A model generated the notes under the pieces. That model saw nothing but the letters and a program-made list of their open reading frames with translations. It had not been told where the DNA came from and did not search any database. 10,041 nt of DNA from NCBI GenBank assembly GCA_011391655.1, contig JAABQE010000240.1:1-10041 (forward strand). The letters are read 5' to 3'. The stretch's first letter is position 1; each line of letters opens with the position of its first letter. A program made the translations under genes and the position numbers. Positions 1 through 7,964 of this stretch are shown here, piece by piece. Source of the DNA: Hydrogenophilales bacterium. GTDB lineage: Bacteria > Pseudomonadota > Gammaproteobacteria > Burkholderiales > Thiobacillaceae.

Positions 1-246
1 ATTTACAACATCACCAATGGTGAGCGTTTCACCACGTATGCGATTCGCGCGCAACGTGGCTCGGGCGTAATTTCGATTAATGGCGCCGCTGCGCACAAGG
101 CCAATCCGGGTGATCTCATCATCATCGCCACCTACGGGGTGTACAACGAACTGGAGATGGCACGCTTCGAGCCGGAACTGGTGTATGTAGACGCCGACAA
201 TTGCATTCTGGACACGCGCCACGCGATTCCAGTGCAGGCTGCCTGA
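1..246 (+). CDS. panD: Aspartate 1-decarboxylase, C-terminal part (5' end outside window)
   Basis: Decarboxylates L-aspartate to beta-alanine for pantothenate and coenzyme A synthesis, in the cytoplasm. Frame 1 is open from the first base and encodes 81 residues to a TGA at 244-246. The visible part matches the E. coli PanD C-terminal two thirds: N-I-T-N-G-E-R-F near the start, the T-T-Y-A-I segment carrying the conserved Thr-Tyr pair of the active site, the S-I-N-G-A-A-A-H block, G-D-L-I-I-I-A, and the terminal A-I-P-V-Q sequence. The N-terminal part with the Gly-Ser self-cleavage site that makes the pyruvoyl cofactor lies beyond the left edge, so processing cannot be judged. It converges on the helicase gene, 20 bases stop to stop. 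Upstream genes (often panC/panB) are not visible. Family identity is clear; only completeness is unknown. Confidence 0.95.
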   Translation: MYNITNGERFTTYAIRAQRGSGVISINGAAAHKANPGDLIIIATYGVYNELEMARFEPELVYVDADNCILDTRHAIPVQAA

Positions 247-266
247 GCTTTTATACCGTCAGCCTT

Positions 267-1568
267 TCAGGTTGACTCCGCGGCCTTCGCGGCCGCCCGT
301 AATTTTAATTTGTCCTTCTTGCTGGGCCGCTTGCCCTTGATGCCGCCATTGCCGGGCCCGGCGATAGCGGCCGCTTGGGTAGGTTCAAGCTGAGCCGGCT
401 CAAAGCCCTCAATCTGTTCCCGCAACAATTTCAGGTGCAGGCGTTTTTCGATCAAGCAGAAATGCGCTTCGGTGTCGGCGCTCACCAGGCTGATGGCCAG
501 GCCACTTTCTCCCGCGCGGCCGGTGCGACCGATGCGGTGAACATAGTCGTCGGCTGAACGCGGCAAGTCATAATTCACCACCACCGGCATCTGTACGATA
601 TCGATACCGCGCGCGGCCAGATCGGTCGTCACCACCACATCCCAGCGTTTGTCCTTGAATTCGTCCAGCGTCTGCTTGCGCGCGCCCTGGCTCAGACCAC
701 CGTGAAACGAGGTGGCAAAAAGATCATCGTCCCGGTTCAGCTTGGCGGCCACGTGTTCGGCGGCGTACTGCGTGGCCACGAACACGAGCACGCGCTCCCA
801 GCCGCTGGTCAGAATCAAATGGCGCAGCAACTGCGTGCGGCGCGGGGCATCGACCTGGATCACCCGCTGCACGATCACGGGCGCTGTGCCAGGTTCAGAC
901 TCGACGTCCACCCGCTGGGGATCCTTGAGCAACCCCTGTGCCAGCGCCTGGACTGCGGGCAGAAACGTGGCCGAGAAAAACAGGTTTTGCCGACGCGCGG
1001 GCAAGTGCGCCAACACGCGCGCCAGTTCATCGGCAAATCCCAGGTCGAGCAGGCGATCGGCTTCGTCCAGCACCAGACATTCGACCGCAGCAAGCGTCAA
1101 GGCGTTGTGCTGCAGCAGATCCAGCAAGCGCCCGGGCGTGGCGACCACCACGTCGGCTCCGCCACGCAGCGCCATCATTTGCGGATTGATCGACACGCCG
1201 CCAAACACCACTGCCACCCTGATGGGTTGGGCAATGGGTTGGGTTATGGGTCGGGCAATCGTCTGGGGCAGTGCCTGCACCAGGCGCTGCAGCACGTCGC
1301 CCACCTGAGCGGCCAGTTCACGCGTCGGCACCAGAATGAGCGCACGCGTGCCGCCGGGTGTCGCCAGCTTGCCCGCGAGCAAGCCTTGCAGCAGGGGCAA
1401 GGCAAAAGCGGCGGTTTTGCCGGAGCCGGTTTGCGCGGTGGCCAGAACATCCTTCCCGCTGAGAACAGCAGGAATGGCTGCGCGCTGGATGGGGGTGGGC
1501 ACGGCAAAGCCCAGTACAGCAGCCGCGTGAGCAAGAGTGGGGACGAGCCCGAGAGCGGAGAAGGGCAT
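267..1568 (-). CDS. rhlE: ATP-dependent DEAD-box RNA helicase, RhlE type
   Basis: Unwinds or remodels RNA using ATP, in ribosome assembly or RNA decay. 433 residues with the full motif set: Q-motif P-T-P-I-Q (Gln28), Walker A A-Q-T-G-S-G-K-T (45-52), P-T-R-E-L-A (81-86), T-P-G-R (144-147), D-E-A-D (168-171), S-A-T (199-201), motif V T-D-L-A-A-R-G-I-D (315-323) and motif VI H-R-I-G-R-T-G-R (344-351). The block G-G-V-S-I-N-P-Q-M-M (123-132) is identical in E. coli RhlE, which supports the subfamily. The C-terminus is a short Lys/Arg-rich tail. Start: I chose ATG at 1568 because M-P-F-S-A-L-G-L aligns with RhlE N-termini. The frame is open back to a GTG at 1685, but that extension crosses a hairpin-rich intergenic stretch and has no family similarity. 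No clear Shine-Dalgarno precedes 1568. Residues about 102-115 are a repeat-derived insertion relative to E. coli RhlE. It lies downstream of glgP on the same strand. Confidence 0.93.
   Translation of the reverse strand: MPFSALGLVPTLAHAAAVLGFAVPTPIQRAAIPAVLSGKDVLATAQTGSGKTAAFALPLLQGLLAGKLATPGGTRALILVPTRELAAQVGDVLQRLVQALPQTIARPITQPIAQPIRVAVVFGGVSINPQMMALRGGADVVVATPGRLLDLLQHNALTLAAVECLVLDEADRLLDLGFADELARVLAHLPARRQNLFFSATFLPAVQALAQGLLKDPQRVDVESEPGTAPVIVQRVIQVDAPRRTQLLRHLILTSGWERVLVFVATQYAAEHVAAKLNRDDDLFATSFHGGLSQGARKQTLDEFKDKRWDVVVTTDLAARGIDIVQMPVVVNYDLPRSADDYVHRIGRTGRAGESGLAISLVSADTEAHFCLIEKRLHLKLLREQIEGFEPAQLEPTQAAAIAGPGNGGIKGKRPSKKDKLKLRAAAKAAEST
280..312 (+). terminator. Possible intrinsic terminator of panD inside the helicase 3' end
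   Basis: GCGGCC (280-285) and GGCCGC (291-296) form a six-pair GC stem with a five-base loop. After CCG comes a T-rich run, TAATTTTAATTTG (300-312), on the + strand. The arrangement suits termination of panD transcripts about 35-65 bases after its stop. The T-run is interrupted and three bases away from the stem, and the DNA also encodes the Ala-rich C-terminus of the helicase, so the match may be fortuitous. Confidence 0.3.
1222..1269. repeat. In-frame 12-bp tandem repeat within rhlE
   Basis: Units on the + strand are ATGGGTTGGGCA (1222-1233), ATGGGTTGGGTT (1234-1245), ATGGGTCGGGCA (1246-1257) and a decayed fourth (1258-1269). On the coding strand they give a four-residue period, I-A-R-P / I-T-Q-P / I-A-Q-P, at residues 104-115. 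The period is a multiple of three, so copy-number change would keep the frame. It sits between helicase motifs Ia and Ib. Confidence 0.85.
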
Positions 1569-1626
1569 GATGTGTTCGGTGCGGGTTAATGCTGCAAGTG
1601 TAGCCACGCTGGCGCGACTCGCCCGA

Positions 1627-1668
1627 CCGGTTGACCCGCCTGCTGACGCAACCAGGCGGGCAAACCGG
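1627..1668 (-). promoter_or_regulatory. Strong 42-base inverted repeat (stem-loop) upstream of rhlE
   Basis: Outer arms CCGGTT (1627-1632) and AACCGG (1663-1668) and inner arms CCCGCCTG (1635-1642) and CAGGCGGG (1653-1660) pair perfectly. A two-by-two internal mismatch separates them, and the loop is ten bases. It begins 30 bases after the glgP stop and ends 58 bases before the helicase ATG. Neither flank has a T-run, so it is not a standard intrinsic terminator. It could be a transcript-end stabiliser for glgP, a structured helicase 5' UTR or a protein-binding site. The function is inferred; the pairing is seen directly. Confidence 0.6.
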
Positions 1669-1677
1669 CGGATGGTG

Positions 1678-1693
1678 CTGGGCACAAGCCCAG
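1678..1693 (-). other. Small hairpin directly after glgP stop
   Basis: CTGGGC (1678-1683), loop ACAA, GCCCAG (1688-1693) forms a perfect six-pair stem. A further CTGGGC at 1704-1709, just inside glgP, could compete for the same GCCCAG arm. No T-run follows on the - strand, so I do not call it a terminator. Confidence 0.4.
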
Positions 1694-1698
1694 GCTGG

Positions 1699-4182
<2,484 letters not shown>

Positions 4183-4198
4183 GATGGTTCCCGAAGTT

Positions 4199-4215
4199 TG
4201 ATCCGCTGAATTCAC
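4199..4215 (-). promoter_or_regulatory. glgP leader motif shared with glgA
   Basis: The - strand reads GTGAATTCAGCGGATCA, matching 15 of 17 bases of GTGAATTTAGCGGAGCA upstream of glgA. Its 3' edge is 16 bases from the glgP ATG. It includes the last unit of the 11-bp tandem repeat. The role is unknown; it could be a translation-initiation element, a protein-binding site or a duplicated leader fragment. Confidence 0.5.
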
Positions 4216-4237
4216 GCTAAATTCACGCTGAATACAG
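4205..4237. repeat. Three 11-bp tandem repeats across the glgA stop codon
   Basis: + strand units are GCTGAATTCAC (4205-4215), GCTAAATTCAC (4216-4226) and GCTGAATACAG (4227-4237). The glgA TGA (4225-4223) lies in the middle unit, so part of the array is the last codons of glgA and the rest is the glgP leader. The middle unit recurs exactly at 5713-5723, upstream of glgA. Confidence 0.8.
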
Positions 4238-5695
4238 CGCAAGATAGTGTGCTGCGCTATCCGCCCAGTCGAACGACTGCTGCATGCCGGTTTGCTGCAG
4301 CCGTCGCCACTGGGTGGGTTGACGATAAAGTTCAAGTGCACGCCGAATGGCGTCAAGAAACGCTGCCGCATCAGGCGTATCAAACACAAACCCATTGGCG
4401 CTGGCGTCGGCGAGCGTGGACTCGTTTGCATCCACTACGGTGTCAGCGAGTCCGCCCGTTTTGTAGACGATGGGCGGAGTGCCGTAGCGCAGGCTGTACA
4501 TCTGGTTCAATCCGCACGGCTCGAAGCGCGACGGCATCAGGAACATATCCGAGCCAGCCTCGATCAGGTGCGCCAACGATTCATCGTAGCCAATTTCGAC
4601 GAACACCCGATCCGGGTTCTGCTTGGCCAGTCGCGTGAGTTTCTGCTCGTAGGCCACTTGGCCGCTACCCAGCAGCACGAAACGTACATCGGTTTCGGCC
4701 AGCAACACCGAAATCGCTGCCAACACCCAGTCGATCCCCTTTTGCTCGACCAGACGTCCCACCAGTCCCAGCAACGGTGCACCCAACGCGGCATCGTCAA
4801 CCTTGGGCAAAAAACGTTCGAGCAGCGCCTGCTTGTTGCGGCGCTTGCCGGGCAGGATTCGGCTCATCGAATAGTGTGCGGGCAAGCGCGGGTCGGTATG
4901 CGGATTCCACAAATTCGTATCGATGCCATTGAGAATGCCGTGCAATTTGTGCCTGCGTGACAGCAACAGCCCATCCAGGCCGAAGCCGAATTCCGGCGTG
5001 CAGATTTCGGCGGCGTAGGTTGGGCTCACCGTGGTGATGGCGTCGGCGTAGACAATGCCCGCCTTCAACATGGACAGGCCGCCATGAAACTCGACCCCTT
5101 CAGGCGACCACCAGTGGTGGGGCAGTTGCAGGCGAACAAAGTCACCATGCGAAAAATAGCCGCTGTAAGCCAGATTGTGGATGGTGAACACGGTTTTGGG
5201 CCGCACGGGCTGGTCGGCCAGAAACGCTGCCACCAGCCCGGTCTGCCAGTCGTGGGCGTGCACCACGGCAGGCTGCCAGCCGATATCCAGCGAGTCGACC
5301 GCAAGCAATGCGGCCACGCGCGAAAACACCGTGTAGCGTTCGGCATTGTCCGGCCAGTCCTGCCCGTTGGCGTTGACGTAAGGGTTGCCTGGCCGGTCGA
5401 ACAAGGGCGGGCAATCCACCACCCACAGCGGGAACGCATAATCGGGATGGCGCGTTTCCAGAATGCGCGCGCTGATGATGCCCTCTGCGCCGCGCACATC
5501 GATCCAGCCGAGAATACGCACCTGCTCAAGTTGACGCAGCAGCGCACGATAACCCGGCAGCAGCAGGCGAACATCGGCTCCGCGCGCGTGCACGGCATGC
5601 GGCAGACTGTAGAGCACATCGCCGAGGCCGCCGGTTTTGACCAGCGGATAGGCTTCGCTGGCCGCAAATAAAATTTTCATTGCACCGCGTTTCAT
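4223..5695 (-). CDS. glgA: Glycogen synthase, ADP-glucose type (GT5)
   Basis: Transfers glucose from ADP-glucose to the non-reducing end of alpha-1,4-glucan; cytoplasmic. 490 residues (E. coli about 477). Motifs in order: K-T-G-G-L-G-D-V (20-27, ADP-glucose binding), H-A-H-D-W (146-150), V-S-P-T-Y-A (223-228), N-G-I-D (256-259), G-R-L-V-E-Q-K-G (313-320) with the conserved Arg and Lys, S-R-F-E-P-C-G (389-395) with the catalytic-region Glu392, and T-G-G-L-A-D-T-V (413-420). Start: ATG at 5695 has a GGAG 13 bases upstream. Met6 (ATG at 5680, M-K-I-L-F-A-A-S-E) aligns better with the E. coli N-terminus but lacks a Shine-Dalgarno, so either is possible. It follows glgB after a 55-base AT-rich gap and precedes glgP by 40 bases. 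The bacterial GT5 lineage is expected to use ADP-glucose, yet glgC is not in the window. Confidence 0.95.
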   Translation of the reverse strand: MKRGAMKILFAASEAYPLVKTGGLGDVLYSLPHAVHARGADVRLLLPGYRALLRQLEQVRILGWIDVRGAEGIISARILETRHPDYAFPLWVVDCPPLFDRPGNPYVNANGQDWPDNAERYTVFSRVAALLAVDSLDIGWQPAVVHAHDWQTGLVAAFLADQPVRPKTVFTIHNLAYSGYFSHGDFVRLQLPHHWWSPEGVEFHGGLSMLKAGIVYADAITTVSPTYAAEICTPEFGFGLDGLLLSRRHKLHGILNGIDTNLWNPHTDPRLPAHYSMSRILPGKRRNKQALLERFLPKVDDAALGAPLLGLVGRLVEQKGIDWVLAAISVLLAETDVRFVLLGSGQVAYEQKLTRLAKQNPDRVFVEIGYDESLAHLIEAGSDMFLMPSRFEPCGLNQMYSLRYGTPPIVYKTGGLADTVVDANESTLADASANGFVFDTPDAAAFLDAIRRALELYRQPTQWRRLQQTGMQQSFDWADSAAHYLALYSA

Positions 5696-5750
5696 TATTC
5701 TTTTACTGCTCCGCTAAATTCACTTTTAATTATTATTTAAAGGGTGGTTT
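5696..5750 (-). promoter_or_regulatory. AT-rich glgB-glgA spacer
   Basis: This is the only strongly AT-rich stretch in the operon. On the - strand it contains AATAAT (5737-5732), five of six matches to a -10 box, but I find no -35 hexamer at normal spacing. It also carries the leader motif at 5707-5723. It may hold an internal promoter or act as an unstructured ribosome-loading region for glgA; neither is proven. Confidence 0.35.
5707..5723 (-). promoter_or_regulatory. glgA leader motif shared with glgP, includes GGAG
   Basis: The - strand reads GTGAATTTAGCGGAGCA and ends 11 bases before the glgA ATG at 5695. The GGAG inside it is the likely ribosome-binding site, with a 13-base spacer that is longer than usual. 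Near-identical sequence stands before glgP at 4199-4215. Confidence 0.5.
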
Positions 5751-7964
5751 TCATGCGTGGGGTTTAAGGAAAATGGCGCCCAGCGGTGGCAAGCTGACTT
5801 CGATTGAGTGTTCAAAGCCCATCCATGCCTGATTTTGCGGATGCAACAGTTGGCCATTGCCCAGGTTTCCACCACCATAAAATTCCGAATCGGTATTCAA
5901 CACTTCCTGCCAGGCGGATGCCAGCGGCACACCAATCCGGTAACCATGACGCGGAACCGGGGTGAAATTCAGCAGGATCACCAGCTTGTCGGCGTCATGC
6001 TGCCCTTGCCGCACCAGGCTCAGCACGGATTGATCTGCGTCGTGGCAATCGATCCAGCGAAACCCGCGTGGATCGAAATCGAACTCATGCAGCGCCGGCT
6101 CATTGCGATATAAATGATTGAGGTCGCGCAGCAGGGCGCGCAGGCCATCGTGTGCCGGGAAATCGAGCAGGCTCCAGTCGAGTTGGCCCGCTTCTTTCCA
6201 TTCGTTCCACTGGCCAAATTCGCTGCCCATGAATAACAGCTTCTTTCCTGGATGCGCGTACTGCCAGGCGTAGAACAAACGCAGGTTGGCAAAGCGCTGC
6301 CAGACATCGCCCGGCATTTTGTCGAGCAGGCTCTTCTTCATGTGCACGACTTCATCGTGCGACAGCGGCAACACGAAATTTTCAGTCCATGCATACATCT
6401 GGCTGAAGGTCAGCTGATTGTGCTGGTATTTGCGATAGACCGGCTCCTTCTCGATGTAGTCGAGGCTGTCGTTCATCCAGCCCATGTTCCACTTCATCGA
6501 AAACCCCAAGCCGCCCAACTCGACCGGGCGCGACACCGCCGGCCAGGCGGTGGACTCTTCGGCGATGGTGAGCACACCGGGGAAGCGGGCGTGGACTTCG
6601 GTGTTCATCTCGCGCAGAAAGTGGATGGCCTCGATGTTTTCACGCCCGCCGTATTGATTCGGCAACCACTCACCCGCCTTGCGCGAGTAATCGAGATACA
6701 GCATCGAGGCGACCGCATCGACCCGCAATCCGTCGATGTGGAATTCATCCAGCCAGTACAGCGCATTGGCCACCAGAAAATTGCGCACTTCGTTGCGGCC
6801 AAAGTTGAAAATCAGCGTACCCCAGTCCTGGTGCTCACCCCGGCGCGGGTCTTCGTGTTCGTACACCGCCTCACCGGTAAAGCGCGCCAATGCCCAGTCA
6901 TCCTTGGGGAAATGCGCCGGCACCCAGTCGAGCAGCACGCCGATTTCAGCCTGATGGCAGGCATCCACAAATGCGCGAAAATCGTCGGGCGAGCCAAACC
7001 GCGCGGTCGGCGCGTAGTAACCCGAGACCTGGTAGCCCCATGAAGCATCGAGCGGATGCTCGGCCACCGGCAGCAATTCGATATGGGTGTACCCCAGATC
7101 ACGGACGTAAGGAATCAGGTCGGCCGTGAGTTCAGCCCAGGTATAAAAACTGCCATCGTCGTGACGCCGCCAGGAGCCCGGGTGCAATTCATAAATGCTG
7201 ACCGGGCGATGCTGCCAGTCGAAATGCGCACGGGCGGCGATCCAGTTGTTGTCCGTCCAGTCATACGGCGTCGTGTCGTCCGTAATGCAACTGGAGGTTT
7301 CGGGACGCGCAAACATCTGGCGCGCATAGGGGTCGGTTTTTTTGGCCAGATGGCCATGGCTGCCGAGGATTTCGTATTTGTACGCCATGCCTGCCGTGAG
7401 TCCGGGAATGAACAGTTCCCAGATACCGGACGCGCCGCGGCAGCGCATCGGATGACGGCGGCCATCCCAATCATTGAAGTCGCCAATGACGCTGACGCGC
7501 TGCACGGCGGGCGCCCACACGGCAAACAGGCAACCCGCCACGCCGTCAATCGTCTTCAGGCGCGCGCCGAGCACTTTCCAGGCCTCAAAGTGCCGCCCTT
7601 CGCCGAGCAGGTACAAATCCAGTTCGCCGAGTTGCGGCGCAAAACTGTAAGGGCTTTGCATGGTGTGCCATGCGCCCGCGCCCTTGTCCTGCCAGCGCAA
7701 CAGCGGATGCGGATCAAGCGCCTGTCCGGAGGGCAGCATCAGTTCAAAGCAGTCAGTGCCCGGAATACGCGTCATGCGTGTACCCGCCACCTCGACCGCT
7801 TCGGCCGCTGGCAGGAACGCGCGCAACAGGTTGCCCCCATCAGGGGCAACCTGCGCGCCCAGCACTTCGAATGGATCGTGATGCCTGCCCATTTGCAGAC
7901 GCAGAATCGGCTCGCTGATCGCGGGCAGGCCAGAGTGAGGTAAAGCGTTCAAGGGTGCTTTCAT
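5751..7964 (-). CDS. glgB: 1,4-alpha-glucan branching enzyme (GH13, CBM48)
   Basis: Cuts alpha-1,4 chains and reattaches them through alpha-1,6 bonds, making glycogen branches. 737 residues against 728 in E. coli GlgB, and collinear with it. An N1 module (about 25-120, H-D-P-F-E-V-L-G) is followed by a CBM48-like N2 module (about 130-235, F-A-V-W-A-P-A, G-D-F-N-D-W-D-G-R-R-H-P-M), then the GH13 barrel. Catalytic residues: nucleophile Asp416 in L-R-V-D-A-V, acid/base Glu469 in I-A-E-E-S-T, Asp537 in S-H-D-E-V-V-H. The C-terminal beta domain ends in L-P-P-L-G-A-I-F-L. The ATG at 7964 overlaps the malQ TGA as ATGA, with no Shine-Dalgarno ahead, so re-initiation by ribosomes leaving malQ is likely. 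One oddity: V-V-H-M-K-K-S where E. coli has V-V-H-G-K-K-S. A perfect hairpin lies within codons 38-46. Confidence 0.97.
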   Translation of the reverse strand: MKAPLNALPHSGLPAISEPILRLQMGRHHDPFEVLGAQVAPDGGNLLRAFLPAAEAVEVAGTRMTRIPGTDCFELMLPSGQALDPHPLLRWQDKGAGAWHTMQSPYSFAPQLGELDLYLLGEGRHFEAWKVLGARLKTIDGVAGCLFAVWAPAVQRVSVIGDFNDWDGRRHPMRCRGASGIWELFIPGLTAGMAYKYEILGSHGHLAKKTDPYARQMFARPETSSCITDDTTPYDWTDNNWIAARAHFDWQHRPVSIYELHPGSWRRHDDGSFYTWAELTADLIPYVRDLGYTHIELLPVAEHPLDASWGYQVSGYYAPTARFGSPDDFRAFVDACHQAEIGVLLDWVPAHFPKDDWALARFTGEAVYEHEDPRRGEHQDWGTLIFNFGRNEVRNFLVANALYWLDEFHIDGLRVDAVASMLYLDYSRKAGEWLPNQYGGRENIEAIHFLREMNTEVHARFPGVLTIAEESTAWPAVSRPVELGGLGFSMKWNMGWMNDSLDYIEKEPVYRKYQHNQLTFSQMYAWTENFVLPLSHDEVVHMKKSLLDKMPGDVWQRFANLRLFYAWQYAHPGKKLLFMGSEFGQWNEWKEAGQLDWSLLDFPAHDGLRALLRDLNHLYRNEPALHEFDFDPRGFRWIDCHDADQSVLSLVRQGQHDADKLVILLNFTPVPRHGYRIGVPLASAWQEVLNTDSEFYGGGNLGNGQLLHPQNQAWMGFEHSIEVSLPPLGAIFLKPHA
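7827..7853 (-). other. Perfect 11-bp hairpin in early glgB coding sequence
   Basis: CAGGTTGCCCC (7827-7837), loop of five bases, GGGGCAACCTG (7843-7853). In the glgB mRNA it spans nucleotides 112-138 of the coding sequence. It encodes part of Q-V-A-P-D-G-G-N-L, a segment of the N1 domain that is not strongly constrained. No T-run follows. It may slow ribosomes or affect mRNA stability, or be chance. Confidence 0.55.
7961..7964 (-). other. ATGA junction malQ-glgB
   Basis: glgB ATG (7964-7962) and malQ TGA (7963-7961) overlap in ATGA. The preceding bases on the - strand (CCCCTCTT) offer no Shine-Dalgarno, so glgB translation probably depends on termination of malQ. Confidence 0.85.

Larger units (their letters stand above)
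1569..1698 (-). other. Intergenic leader between glgP and rhlE
   Basis: These 130 bases hold a 42-base inverted repeat (1627-1668) and a smaller hairpin at 1678-1693. On the - strand a TACACT (1602-1597) resembles a -10 box, but I see no good -35 hexamer at the right spacing. There is no recognisable ribosome-binding site before the helicase ATG. Whether the helicase is read from the glg transcript or from its own promoter cannot be decided by eye. Confidence 0.5.

Noticed and set aside
1401..1421. Seven-pair inverted repeat GGCAAAA/TTTTGCC in the helicase Walker A region
   Set aside because: Lies in codons of the conserved G-K-T-A-A-F-A motif; protein constraint explains it well enough.
702..1589. 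Long + strand frame (295 codons) opposite the helicase
   Set aside because: Antisense shadow of a well-conserved gene; low-complexity His/Gln/Gly-rich translation with no recognisable domain.
1569..1685. N-terminal extension of the helicase (39 residues) from a GTG at 1685
   Set aside because: No family similarity, no Shine-Dalgarno, and it would be encoded by the inverted repeat; the internal ATG at 1568 aligns with RhlE N-termini.
1669..1698. Intrinsic terminator after glgP
   Set aside because: Hairpins are present but no T-run follows on the - strand.
4183..4431. 83-residue upstream extension of GlgP
   Set aside because: Lies mostly inside the glgA coding sequence in another frame and has no similarity to phosphorylase N-termini.
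7056..7943. Long + strand frame (295 codons) opposite glgB
   Set aside because: Antisense shadow produced by GC-rich codon bias; no recognisable domain.
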